From the NCBI RefSeq assembly GCF_020360975.1, contig NW_025408668.1, positions 682,001-746,000 of the forward strand: a stretch of DNA of 64,000 nt, read 5' to 3'. Shown here in pieces: positions 48,839-60,572 of the stretch (position 1 is its first letter; every line of letters begins with the position of its first letter). Position numbers and translations under genes: made by a program. The notes beneath the pieces are model-generated. The model saw nothing but the letters and a program-made list of their open reading frames with translations. It had not been told where the DNA came from and did no database searches. The stretch is from Hirsutella rhossiliensis. Lineage: Eukaryota; Ascomycota; Sordariomycetes; Hypocreales; Ophiocordycipitaceae.

Positions 48839-50695
48839 ATTAATAAAAGGGCTATAAACTAGTATAATATAATAGGATCTAAGGACCTTATATATAGTAA
48901 TAGTACGCTATAGTAACTAAATAGTATTAAATATTTAAATCGCTAGATATTATATATATATACTTTTAAACTATAGTATAATAAGTAATTATATTTTACT
49001 TAAAGTTATTAATTATTACTAACTTATATATAAATATAAGAAAGATTTATATAAACTTATAAATATTTAAAGAGAGGCCTCTAACTATAATAGAACTATT
49101 AATATAAAGATTAATTACCTTTATATTAATATTTAAGGCTATAATAAATAAGTTAACTTTAATATTATAGATATTAAATAATATAACCTTATATTAGGAT
49201 TTCTATAGCTATAAAAGAGTAACCTACTAATTAACTAGAAAACTAGCTAGCTATATTAAAGTAGAGTTATAAGTTTCTAGGACTATTAGATTTAAAAGAA
49301 AGTAAATTTTTATAATAATTTAGCTACTAAATAAAATAAAAGGGAGGACTATTTAAGTAAATTATTATAAGCTTTAACGATATAAACGAAAATAGTAACT
49401 AAACTAATAAATATAATAAAATTAACTAATAAGACCTATATACTAACTAATATAGCTATATAACTTAGTATCTAATATAAATAGAATAAAGGATATAATA
49501 TAAAGATTTAAAGAGTTATTACTACTTTAAAGAAAGACCTTAAATAAATTAATAAAGAGCTTAAGTTAAGGGAAACTATCTCTTAAAAAAGAGAATAAAG
49601 CCTATAAGATAGAATAAAGAATATCCCCTAGGAATTCTAAAAATATAATAAACTCTTTAAGGAAGAACTTAAGATAGGGTTACTTAAATATAGCTAATAA
49701 GACTATAAAATTTATCTTAAAGATAGAATAACGCTAACGTTTTATAAGATCTATAACTTAAATAAAAAATAACTATAAACGCTATATAACTACTTTAATA
49801 AGAATTTATAAAGAGATATATATAAATATTAATATCTAAAGTAAGCTACTTAGTTATATTTATTTAAAGAAAAGTAGTAAGCTATAATTAGTTATTAACT
49901 ATAAACGCTTAAAAGATATTATAATAAAGGACTAAGTACTATTACCGCTTATATTAAAACTATAAGATTAACTATATATTAAAAAATAGTTTATAGCCCT
50001 TAACCTTAAAGGCGCCTATAGTTTAATATATATAAAAAAGGGATATAAATAAATTATAGCCTTTAAAATAGAATTTAAACTATTTAAATATCTAATAATA
50101 CTATTTAGACTTATAAATATACTAGCTACCTTTTAATAAATAATTAATAATATCCTATATAAATACTTAGATATCTTTATAATAGTATACTTAGATAATA
50201 TCTTAATCTTCTTAAATACCTTAGAAGAATATAAGGAATATATTTATAAGGTACTCTATATACTTTAAAATATAAAGTTACTAGTTAAGCTAAAGAAAAG
50301 TAAGTTCTATATATAAAAAGTAGACTTCCTTAGATATATAATCTTACTAAAAGAGATATAAATATAATAAGATAAAATTAACTTAGTTAAAGAATAGCTA
50401 ACGCTAAAGAACGTTAAGGCTATATAAAGTTTCTTAGGACTTATAAATTACTACTAACAATTTATTAAAGATTTTAGAAAGACTATAGTACTACTATAAA
50501 ACGTAATAAAAAAAGAAAAAGAATTTATATAGGACGATAAAGCTAATAAAACTTATAAATATATTAAAAATATAATTATATAAAAACTAGTTTTAACTAC
50601 TTTTAATCTAAAATAGTAAATCGAACTAAAAACTAATATATTAGACTTTACTTTAAGAGTATAAATTAAATAAAAAGATAATAAAGGAAGACTAT
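48839..50695 (+). pseudogene. Gypsy A3 pol, first part (PR, RT, RNaseH start)
   Basis: Colinear with A1 10732-12593. The protease end is near 49190. RT is at about 49700-50400, with the box at 50185-50202 reading VYLDNI (second Asp lost). It is cut at 50695 in RNase H by Copia copy B and resumes at 57581. More Asn, Lys and Ile codons than in A1 reflect deeper RIP, including at CpG. Confidence 0.85.
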
Positions 50696-51187
50696 TCTTA
50701 TAAAGAGAGATATAAGAAGTATATATAAAATATATAAAGGTAAAAGTAAAAGTAAGGGGTTAGATAGGTAGGGTAGAGATATTTAATTCTTATAGGAGTA
50801 GTAATTATAGTAAGGGAGTAATTATTATATTGCCTTAATTATCCTTCTTTCCTCTATTTAACGCCCCTCTTTATACCCGTTTAGTATCTTAATTAATAAA
50901 GAAGATCCTACTTAAAGAAGCTACTAATATCCTTTTAACTACCGAGCCTTTTACTAGTTTTTCCCCTCCTTTTTAGCCGTTGCCGGTATATCCGTCTTAT
51001 CTCTCGCTACCTTTATAGGAAGCTATCGCTACTTCTACTTCCCTTTATACCCCTACCCTTCTTTCTATACCTCTTTTTAGCTCCTTCTTTAAAACCTATT
51101 TTTTATACTAAGTGTTTTTAGCTTCCTAGGTCCCTTATACTAAGGGATATCTCTAAGAACTACGAAATTAGGCTACGCTTTACGATA
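50696..51187 (-). repeat. 3' LTR of Copia copy B
   Basis: 492 bp, same length as the 5' LTR at 57089-57580. The plus strand starts tcttataaag (originally tctcgcgaag) and ends tttacgata. Confidence 0.93.
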
Positions 51188-51205
51188 TACCCCCTTAGCT
51201 ATAGC
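51188..51205 (-). other. Copia copy B polypurine tract
   Basis: The minus strand reads gctaagggggta directly before the 3' LTR. The last ten bases are identical to the tract in the TRIM at 43357-43366. Confidence 0.75.
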
Positions 51206-51399
51206 CTGCCCTTATAGAAAGGGTAAAGGTAAATACCTAGGCCGGTAAGTATATAGAGGAGGTCTTAGTCTATACTTATCCCTTACTTAAGAAATCTGGG
51301 TTTTAGCCCTAGGCTCTTTTAGACCTACTTTAGGAAAAAAGGGCCTAAGGAGGAAATTAAGTCCTATAAGAAAGGGGGGCTTCTTAAAGGATAAGTCCC

Positions 51400-52350
51400 T
51401 AAAAGAAGGGCCTTTAAGAAGAATAAGTCTTAATTAAGCTAGGGGCCCTCCTTTAAGATAAGTCCTAATTCCTCTCTTTAACTATAAACGTCTCCTTCCT
51501 CCTACGTACTATTAGCTCCTCTCGTAGACTCTTAAGGCGGGCTTCTAAGGATAGCTTCTCTCGAACGTCTTCTAGCTTAATTTACTATAAAAAGACAGCT
51601 AGCTTCTACTTTAATAGGGGCTTCGTAAGACCGTTGGCTTTTATCGATACTATTAAAACCTAACGGACGGAAATAAGTCCCCTTTAGACCTCTTAGCATA
51701 ACTAATACTAATAGATATCGATATACTATAGCTAGGTTAATAGCTTACTATTTTCCTTTATAAGAATCCGTATAGTCTACGTATTATCGTATTCTATAGC
51801 TAACGGGGTTAGGATTTATAGTTATAGAGATATTAATAGCCGGCTAAGGAAAATCGCTTTCTTTAATGCTTCTAAAAGAGCTAGTAGCTCTACCTCCGTA
51901 CTTAATATAGTAACGGTAGCTTACTTCGAAGCTCTCTAAGTAATAGTTCCTTTAAAAAGGGATATAATATACCCTTATAAGTACTTTCTATCTAAGGAAT
52001 TATCTATAAAGGACGAATCGCTTAAATAAAGGAAGATTTCGGCAGCTAATTTCCTTCCCTACCCTCCTAGGCGTAAACTATATAACCTCGTTAAATAGAG
52101 ATAAAGGATTGCTTAGTCTACTACTTCTTAGTGCCTAGGGCTAGGATTCTAGTTATGCCTAGCTAGCTAAGAGACTATAAAAGAGATATCCGGTCTAGTA
52201 GAAATAGCTAAAAAAAGTAAGGAGCCTACCTTCTATTAATATTAGTATTTCTTTTACTCCCTAGCTTAAAAGGATAGATTAGGTAAAAGCTCTTTATTTA
52301 ATATAGGCATAGAAGGAAGCTTCTTATTAAGGGAATTAAGGAGGAATTTA
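51400..52350 (-). pseudogene. Copia copy B RNase H
   Basis: The segment around 51930-51865 on the minus strand reads as ATVTISTTEVELLALLEA, the hallmark S-T-x-E-x-E-x-x-A-L box of Copia RNase H. It follows RT in the minus-strand order and ends before the polypurine tract. RNase H removes the RNA template during reverse transcription. Some codons are stops through RIP. Confidence 0.8.
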
Positions 52351-52369
52351 TAAGAGACCTTATTAATAT

Positions 52370-53450
52370 AGGCGTCTTAGGTAAGCTAGATAGTCTATTA
52401 GGACCTATTCTAAAGGATTCGTATTCCTAGGAACTACTTTAGCTCCCCTAGCTTAGTTATCTTATACCTTTATTATAGGCCTTATATAGCCTCCCTAGTA
52501 GTAGCTTCTTCTTCTTTTAAGTAGGCCTAGATAATATCGTCGATATAAAAGAAGACTATAATTTTACCCTTCTATATTATATATAGTTCTTAAGGGACTT
52601 TTATAAAGCCTAGGGCTTCGAGGGAACCTATTAAATACTATTACTAAAGAAGGAGTAATCTTCGTAGTCTATATAAAGCTTTCCTAAGCTATAGAACCTT
52701 TCCTAGTTATTAGAAACTAAGAGGAAGTCGTATATAAATAACTTCTTCTTCCTTAAGTAGGCAGTTAATAAAGGCGTTAACTATATCTATCTAATTAAGC
52801 TTAAGGTCGAATTCTACTACTATAGCTATAAGGGTCCGAAAAGATATCCCTGCTAAGGTGGTTGCCTTAGTAGGTAGATCCCCTATTTCCTATTAATTCC
52901 TATAGATAACTAGCCGGGGTTTATACTTTTAAAGGAAGCCGTGTTTATTAGTCTTATAGATAAAGACCTACTTATAGCTAAGGACCTATTTTCCTCTTAC
53001 CTTTTCCTTAAGGACCTCTTCGAAAGACCCTATCTCCTTATATAAGGCTAGGTAGTCTTTCTAGTCCTAGAAAAACTAGTCTTTAAAGGGGTGTTTTTCT
53101 AGCTGCTTCTAGTTTACTAGTAGGTCTAGGAGGCCTCTTTCATATACCTTCCTTGCTAATAGAGGCTTAAAAAGCCTGCTTACTATAAATGCTCTATAGG
53201 AACCGTCTTCTATAGGCGTTAGATAGAAGTCGGAAAAACGATTAAAATAAGGGAGAGATTAGTCTTCTTTTATAACCGTATCGGGCCCTATACCTTCCTT
53301 TGCTTCTCGAAGTAGGGATATAAAGGCAGCCTAGTAATCCTTTAAGAGAGGTGCCTTTCCTACCCCCTTAGGGGTCGAGATAGGAAGACTAACTAAAAAA
53401 GCTACTTCTAGATCTTCTTCTTATTCTATAAGAGGAGGCGTAGGAAGGTA
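52370..53450 (-). pseudogene. Copia copy B reverse transcriptase
   Basis: The catalytic box FYIDDII is intact at 52550-52530, with both Asp codons preserved (GAC and GAT at 52541-52536). All Gypsy copies and the LINE in the window have lost at least one of this pair. The upstream part, 53050-53450, is the only RT piece shared with Copia copy A. Scattered TAG/TAA codons still interrupt the frame, for instance just after YIDDII. Confidence 0.82.
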
Positions 53451-53989
53451 GGCGTATTTTAGCTCTACCGCTTTCCTATAGTCTCCTTCTTCGTCTAAAT
53501 TATCTAATCTAGTAGCTTCCTCTTTTTCTTCAAAGTCGGCGTTATCCTTAACTACTTCGACGTCGGTTTCTTCTTTTATTTCCTTGTCTAGGACCTCTTC
53601 TTAAGACTATTAAGATGGGGGGATTTAAATCTTCTATATTAGCTAACGTTATAAGAGTAATAGGGGCTATTAATCCCTCTTTCCGTCGTAGAAGCTAGAT
53701 TCGTCGAAAATTATATCCCTTATCGAAATAACCTTCTATAGAAGAGGAATCTAGATCCGGAAGATATTCGTAGAGTTATAACTAACGAGGTAACTAATAA
53801 AGGCTCTAGGATTAAGCTTTCTTTTCTTCTTCCTTTTTAGCTGCGCATCGGCAGTTATAGCGTATACCTTATAGCTATAGGCACGAAGGTAGGCTAGCGA
53901 GGCCCTCTTTTCTATAAAGAGCTCGAGGGGAGATTTCTAGTCTATTCCTTAGGTCCTTAGGGTCCGGTTCCGAAGGTAATAGGCGGTCT

Positions 53990-54557
53990 TATAAGGAACG
54001 GTGTTCCTACTATAAATAAAGCAGCTATAATATACTCTCCCGATTATATAAGCTAATAAGTAGTATATTAATTATAGATAAAATCTCATCCTATAGAATA
54101 AGAATCGCTCGTTATTTTATATGTTATTATATATTAAACGGGTTGCCTATTATCGTATAATCGGGAATCGAAGGAACAGAGCTAGCTTAGAATGCTAGCT
54201 AAGACCTCTTAAGAACACCGGCACGACCAACCTCCTTTAAACACGAATATTAGAGGAACCAAGATACTTCTAGATTTACTCGAGGTATCACGGAATTTCC
54301 TAGTCTTAGGGCTATACGGCAGCCTAAATCCGGTCCCGAAAGGTTCTTCCGTTCAGCTACAATTATCTATATAAGACAGCATGTCCGCTAGTAGATAGAG
54401 AGAGAATCATTAACTTTAACACCTCTTCTATATACTAATATACTACTAATAAATTCCGTTAAAAATCCTACCTTATACTCCTTCTTCCCCTCTATTATAT
54501 AGTTTTACGTGATTCCTTAATTTCCTAAAAATCCGCTTTTGCTTATATACCTTAAGA
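53990..54557. mobile_element. 568 bp LTR-like insertion that largely escaped RIP
   Basis: The empty site is seen in Copia copy A near 16150 (ggcggtcttaataac). Here ggtct is present on both sides (53985-53989 and 54558-54562), a 5 bp duplication that can be read as 7 bp (ggtctta). The insert starts tataaggaacgg and ends accttaaga, weakly inverted, which fits a solo LTR or a non-autonomous element. It has no coding capacity. It contains many CA and TG (for instance around 54210-54420), unlike all the DNA around it. So it arrived after most RIP, or is single-copy or too short to be recognised. Confidence 0.7.
54182..54202. other. Perfect 7 bp hairpin resembling a tRNA anticodon arm
   Basis: agctagc - ttagaat - gctagct: a 7 bp stem with a 7-base loop, inside the 568 bp insertion. 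The inner five pairs and the loop have the shape of an anticodon arm (loop TT-AGA-AT). No convincing D arm, T arm or acceptor stem surrounds it, so I do not call a tRNA. Confidence 0.45.
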
Positions 54558-54564
54558 GGTCTTA

Positions 54565-55900
54565 ACGACTTCCCTTTAAAGGTCGTATAGAAGCTTTATA
54601 GTAAGTCTTATCGTATAGGCCCTTTCTATTATAGCACCCCCTAATCTTTCTGCCCCTCCGTTCTAGGCCTAGGTATTTAGTGCTAACGGGAGGGGTAAAA
54701 TGCCCCTTTTTTAAAGCTAATTTAAGATATCCTTTATAAATAGCTCTCTATTAGACCGTATCTTCTTTACCTTATAGCTAAAGTAGGAATTTATCTAGTT
54801 AACGAAGTCCCGGAGGGTAGACTAGTTATACTTATTAGGTAGGTCCGTAAGAAATAGGGGAAAACTATCCCTAAAAAAGCGTCTATAAAAAACATTACCC
54901 TAACGAAGCTTTCCTAGTCCTTAGAGACGTCGGTCTAGTCGACCTAAATTTCCTTATATAGCTAGTCCGGCCGTATTAAGGTCCGTTTAGAAATTCGTCT
55001 CCTAGTCTTCCCTTAGCTATAGTATTTATATTCGACGGTCTTTAGGCCCTTTATTTTACGCCCTATTATTGGCCTAGCTTATATAAAGCTAGGGGGCCCG
55101 GGTAACTAAGTCGTACGTGCTAAAAAAGACCGTCTCCTTAGGCTGCTAGAAGAGGGTCCTTTAAACCTACCCTCCTTTAAGTAAGGAAAGCTAACTTCTC
55201 GAGAGATTCCTTCCTAAGGATAGGTCGGAATTCGAGAATAAATTAACCGAACTTTTCCTCGATAAGCCTAATAGTCTAATTCTTTTAGACTAGCTTCGTA
55301 GGCTTAGACGTCGTATCTTAGAAGATCCCTTCCTTTTAAAGAAAGCGGAAGGAAATTAAGCTTATTAAAAATCAAGGGCAAAAGCTACCCTTTTTCGTCG
55401 AAGAATTCGGTAATTTTATCGTAAAATTTACCCTTCTATATCCCTTTATCTATATAATAAATTCCCTAGCAATAAGATATTCCCTTTATACTTTCTTAAA
55501 GGACCGGAATTATAAGAGTATATTATAGATATTAAGGGAAGTACTAGAGTTAAGGATAGCTAATTTTTATAGGGGATAGTCGGAGGGTCCTAACGGTTGG
55601 TTTTAGCCTTATTAATCCGTATAAAAGATAAAGGCCGGATTTACTATACTAACGATTTTTCCTTAAATTTACGGTAGTAGCGTTAATTACTATTTCCTAG
55701 TAACCCGAATCTCGTCTATCTTCTTCTATAGCGAGGGGTCCTCCTTAAGAGACTATTATATCGTTTCTTATAGCCTCTTTAAAGGGTTAAATCCTTTAGG
55801 TCGGTTTTCCTCGAAGACCTACTAGTATTATAATAATCGATAGCCTAGGGATTTATAGGCTAGGCCCCCGTTTCGCTTAGTCTTTCGTTTCTTCGAGGAA
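54565..55900 (-). pseudogene. Copia copy B integrase
   Basis: The minus strand at about 54830-54580 reads DFVN(W)INSYFSYKVKKIRSNRELF, then QNGGAERLGGAIIERAYTIRLT. This matches the Copia integrase core (D-x-G-x-E-F equivalent, then E-Q-N-G-x-A-E-R). The 568 bp insertion separates the C-terminal side of integrase from RT. The N-terminal zinc-binding part and protease should lie at about 55500-55950, but I did not identify their motifs. Confidence 0.75.
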
Positions 55901-57074
55901 TCCTTATCCCTTTCCGGAAGGTCTACTTAAAAACCCCCCCTTTTTACCCCTTATTACTAATTTTAACGAAGAGGTTCGATTTCGACTAGTTCCCTGATTT
56001 TTCGAATAAAGGACTAAAAGGTCTATTAAGGGACTAGTCGGGCCGGTTTAACTAACGGGACCGGGGCCGGGCCCGTAGTAAGAGGCGGAGCCGGGACCGG
56101 GGCAGCCGTTAAAGACGGGGTTAAGGCTCTCGAGGGAGGAGGAGCCGAAGGAGCAATAGCCGCAGTAGTAGCGGGAGCCGCAGCAATAAGGGCTAGAGCA
56201 GCTATAGGGGCAGCAGGTCGAGCCGTCTAGGTCGAGTACTAGCTACGAAGGAATAAGACTGCTTACTATTATACTCTAGCAGCCTCTTTATTTAGTTCCC
56301 GGCTAGCTTCTTAAAAGATAGTCGAGTAACCGTTACTAATAGGCTTTATTAGCAGAGATATATCCTATAGCTACTAGCCGGAAAGAGCTTCTATAAGGAA
56401 GTATTAGTTAGCTTCCTCGAGGATTTCTTCCTATATAGCTAGCTACGACGAAGCTAGTAGGTTTCTAGCAGAGAAGGCTCCTAGATATACCGTATAGGTC
56501 TTCCTAATACGGTTAGTTATATAGCCCTTCGAGGGAGCTATCGAGGTCTCGAGCTTTAAAAGCTACTGCCTAGGAGTCTCTTCCTCTTAAAGAGTAATTA
56601 GCTTTACGGTATTAACGGATTCCGTTTTTACTATGCGTATAGTAGTTAGTAGCTTTATCTCGAAAAGGTATTCCTTATAGTAACTCTCGTAGTTACCTAA
56701 GGTAGTAGAAAAAGCTCTCTATTATATAGAGGTTAGCTCGGAAAAGAGGGAAGCTCCTTCTATAAATTCCGTTGCCCTAGGATAAAGAGGGGGCTAGAGA
56801 GGGTCCTACTTATTAGAGAAGACTAAATTATAGATAGTTCTATCTATACGAGCCCGTAGCTCCTTTACCTACTTATCTTAATCTTAGGGCTCTATAAGAA
56901 TCGTCCTACGGACCGTAGGGATAGTAGAGGAGTCGGTTTTCGTTATTATAATAGGGAAGGGTAGAAAAGTTAGGTAAAAATCGGCTTTTCTAGTAAGAGG
57001 GGTAAAAGGAAGCTACGAGGGATATAAGAAAGGTGCCTTTTATAGCAGCCGGAAGGTATAGGAATTCTATTCCT
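55901..57074 (-). pseudogene. Copia copy B gag region
   Basis: Lies between the primer-binding site and protease/integrase on the minus strand. It contains an imperfect GCA/GCC-type repeat near 56150-56210 (Ala-rich or Ala/Thr-rich), which in copy A has decayed into AGT triplets. I see no CCHC motif by eye, and the ORF is broken. The assignment is by position. Confidence 0.55.
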
Positions 57075-57088
57075 CCCGGGCTTATAAC
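57075..57088 (-). other. Copia copy B primer-binding site
   Basis: Plus strand cccgggcttataac, directly adjacent to the 5' LTR at 57089. It matches the anticodon arm of initiator tRNA-Met with a single CA-to-TA change. Confidence 0.78.
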
Positions 57089-57580
57089 TCTCGCGAAGAG
57101 AGATATAAAAAGTATATATAAAATATATAAAGGTAAAAGTAGAAGTAAGGGGTCGGATAGGCAGGGCAGAGATATTTAATTCTTATAGGAGTAGTAATTA
57201 TAGTAAGGGAGTAATTATTATATTGCCTTAATTATCCTTCTTTCCTCTATCTAACGCCCCTCTTTATACCCGTTTAGTATCTTAATTAATAAAGAAGATC
57301 CTACTTAAAGAAGCTATTAATATCCTTTTAACTACCGAGCCTTTTACTAGTTTTTCCCCTCCTTTCTAGCCGTTGCCGGCATATCCGTCTTATCTCTCGC
57401 TACCTCTATAAGAAGCTATCGCTACTTCTGCTTCCCCTTATACCCTTACCTTTCTTTTTATACCTCTTTTTAGCTCATTCTTTAAAACCTGTTTTTTATA
57501 CTAGGTGTTTTTAGCTTCCTAGGTCCCTTATACTAAGGGATATCTCTAAGAACTATAAAATTAAGCTACGCTTCGCGATA
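57089..57580 (-). repeat. 5' LTR of Copia copy B
   Basis: 492 bp. It keeps more of the original bases than the 3' LTR (tctcgcgaag at its start, cttcgcgata at its end). Confidence 0.93.
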
Positions 57581-60120
57581 ACTATAACTAATTATATTAT
57601 ATTTAAAGAGGCTATATAGTATAGAACTTAATTACCTTATTTATAATAAAGAATTCCTTATAATTATTTAAGCTTTTAAGGAATTTTAATAATACTTTTT
57701 TAAAAGTAAATATAAAGTTAAAGTCTATATAGATTATAAGAATATCTTATATTTTATAATAATATAATAGTTAAACGGATAATAGATTTAATAAGCTAAA
57801 TATTTATTAGAATTTAGCTATAAAATAATCTATAAAAAAAGAATAGAAAATAGTTAAGGGGATACCCTTAGTCGATAAAGTAACTATAATAAAGGAGTAC
57901 TTATAGTAAAAGGAGAGCTCTTAGAAATTAACGTAAACGGGAACTACTAATAATAATAGCTAAATATAATATTTAAAGTATAACTTAATAACTTAATATA
58001 CTAAAAGATCCTAAAATAAATAAAAGAATATAAAGTACCAAATAAATATAATATATAATATTTAAAGTTTTAATATATATAAATAAAGTCTAAATACTAT
58101 TAGAATTATAAGATAAGGTTATATAAGAAATATATAAATATTTAATATATAAATACTAAGGAATCTAAAGAATAAAAAAAATAGATTAAACGATAATATA
58201 ACTTTTTATAGCTTAAAGAAGTAGTATAATAAGTTATTAAAGAATATAAACTTTATATTAAAGTAAAACTAAATAATATAAACTATATAAAGAATTATAA
58301 CTATTATTAATACTAAAGAAACTATAGGATTTAATAGCTTTTAATTATATTATAAAGCTATTAGTATTAAAAGAACTTTTAACTAACGTTAAGTATAATA
58401 GTATATTTATTATTACTAATAGATTAATAAAGTATAAATACTTTTTACTATATAAAGAAGTACGTAATATAAAAAAGCTAGTATATATATTCCCATAAAT
58501 AATTATTAGTAATTATAGACTATTAAATAAGATTATCTTTAATAAAGGAAGTATATTTATAGCTAAGTTTTAGTAAGCTCTTATAGTATAATTAAGGATA
58601 AAATATAAGCTTAGTATAGCTTATTACTTATAAATAAATAAATAAATAAAATAACTTAACTAAACGCTTAAATAATACTTATATTATTATATTAGCTATA
58701 AATAAAATAATTAAGTTTAATAGCTACTAATAGTATAACTAGCTTATAATAGCTTAGTTATAAAAATAGTTAAGCTCTTATTAGTATATACTAATTATAG
58801 ATATAACTTAAAAGTATTTAAAGTTACTTAATAAAGACTATAAGTAAAATAAGTAATACTATAAGTAGGTTAGCTAAAAAAATTATAAAAAGAAATATAA
58901 TAAGAACTTTAATTTATTAAAAAAATAAATATTTACTTACTATAATTAAAAAAGATTATAAGGACTAATCTTTTAAGAGGGAGATATAGTCTACCTTATA
59001 TAATAAAATATTAAAATAAAACGACTAAGTAATAATTTAGATTTTAAAAAACTTAGAACGTTTAAGGTTAAGAAAACTATTTTAAAAGTTAACTATAAAC
59101 TTTCGCTATTAATAATAATATAGATATACTTAGTATTTTATCTCTTATTATTAGAAATAGTACTATAAAACGCTTAACTATAAGAAAAAATTAAAGTTAA
59201 TAATAATTAAGAATATATAGTAAAATAAATACTAGATATAAGAAAATAAGGTTAGTAATAAGAATACCGTATTAAGTAAAAGGGATATAGACTAAAGGAA
59301 AATACCTAGGAACTACTTAAGTACTTAACTTACTATAGCTCTTTACTTTAATAATTTTACTAAAAGGTTTAAGAGGGATTAAAAGACTAAGATCTATAAA
59401 CTCCTTATTAATACTAAATAAAGACTAATTCGCCTTATTAAGAACGCTTAATAATTATAAGTTATTTACTAATTAATACTTATATATATCGAGTATAGGT
59501 AAAACGCTATCTTTAGTATTTACTTCTTAGATACTATAATAAAATAACTTAGGACTCTTTTCTTTTATATAATTTTAAATTTTCTAGATATAAGCTAAAT
59601 AATTAATAGTAATAGATATTTATAACTAAAGGTTTATAAGCTATACTTAAAGCTTTAATAAGGCTTCCTTAGCTTCCTCTTCTTTAAAATATAGCTTATA
59701 CTACTCTATTAATAATTTAGTTACTAAGAGAAATATACTAGCTACTATATATAGAAAGAATTAAAAGATACCTATAAGAAGAGGCTATTAAAATATTATT
59801 ATAATAAGGACGACTACTAGTAATATAATTATTATAGCGCGAAGAATTTTTAGCTATCTAATAATTCGCCTTTTTTACCTTAAAGTATTAAGTATATAGT
59901 ATATTAATAGGATCTCTACTTAAGTCGATATATTTAGTAAGAGCAGCGTGCTTAAAGGCTTTTTAGGAACGTGTTTTTAGTATATAACTAGATATACTAT
60001 TAGTAGTATATCTTAAAAAAATAAAGAAATAAGGAACGATATACTTATATATAACGTAATAAGGGTATATTTATATATAGTAGCTAAGGTAGCTATAGTA
60101 GGTCTTATAGATAAGACTAA
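57581..60120 (+). pseudogene. Gypsy A3 pol, second part (RNaseH end, INT, chromodomain) and 3' noncoding
   Basis: Resumes exactly at the A1 equivalent of 12589, after the ACTAT duplication. The RNase H end is near 57850, integrase at about 58190-58990, the chromodomain at about 59210-59345, then about 780 bp of noncoding sequence leading to the polypurine tract (60121-60135). All domains are colinear with A1. The frames are broken, and more GAT/GAA codons have changed to AAT/AAA than in A1. Confidence 0.85.
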
Positions 60121-60137
60121 AAGAAAGGGAGATATTA

Positions 60138-60567
60138 TATTATAAATATAGCTACTAAGCCGCTAATAGTCGACCGCGTTAAGTATATAGTATAGTTTAA
60201 TAGATAAATAGTTAATATAATTATTTAATAGATATAAGATTAAAAGGATTATAAAGATCTAAGTAATTTAAGATTAATAAGATTACTATACTTTATATAA
60301 CCTAATATTAGGTATTATAGCTAGGCCTATAATCTAAGTATAGTCTTTATAGGTATATATAACTACTTACTTTTACTTCTTTAAATAAATAGCTTTCTAG
60401 CTTTTAATATTATAATTACTTAATTACCTAGTTATAGTTTATAGTCTATAACCTCTAACTTATTACTAACGTAATATACTTATTATTACTTAGACTACGC
60501 CCTATTATATCTACTAATATAAACCCCTTAATAGGTTTATCCCTTAAAAATAATACTAGTTATTATA
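60138..60567 (+). repeat. 3' LTR of Gypsy A3
   Basis: 430 bp. It is shorter than other family LTRs through small deletions near 60405-60420. It is followed by CTATA. Confidence 0.92.
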
Positions 60568-60572
60568 CTATA

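Larger units (their letters stand above)
50696..57580 (-). mobile_element. Copia LTR retrotransposon copy B, full length with an inner insertion
   Basis: 6885 bp with two 492 bp LTRs (50696-51187 and 57089-57580) and the perfect duplication ACTAT (50691-50695 and 57581-57585). On the minus strand the order is PBS, gag, protease, integrase, RT, RNase H, PPT. Integrase before RT defines Ty1/Copia. A 568 bp LTR-like piece at 53990-54557 interrupts the integrase. Without it the element is about 6.3 kb. RIP is lighter than in the surrounding Gypsy A3: CA and TG occur regularly and the RT YIDD box is intact. It is the youngest long element here, but stops remain in most frames. Confidence 0.94.
47752..60567 (+). 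mobile_element. Gypsy A3, internally deleted and interrupted by Copia B
   Basis: Third copy of the A family. LTRs are at 47752-48220 and 60138-60567, and the 5 bp duplication is CTATA (47747-47751 and 60568-60572). A deletion joins the gag equivalent of A1 8818 to A1 10732 near 48840, removing the end of gag with its CCHC knuckle and the extra segment. Copia copy B is inserted at 50696-57580 within RNase H, with ACTAT duplicated. Compared with A1, many CpG sites are also lost, so this copy has been mutated hardest. Inactive. Confidence 0.93.

Noticed and set aside
54160..54240. tRNA-Ser(AGA)-like gene in the 568 bp insertion
   Set aside because: Only an anticodon-arm-like hairpin is present. 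There is no proper D arm, T arm or acceptor stem.
53985..54564. Reading the 568 bp insertion as a hAT-type DNA transposon with a 7-8 bp duplication
   Set aside because: The duplication can be 5 or 7 bp because the insert itself starts with ta, and the ends are only weakly inverted. A solo LTR fits equally well or better, so no DNA-transposon call is made.
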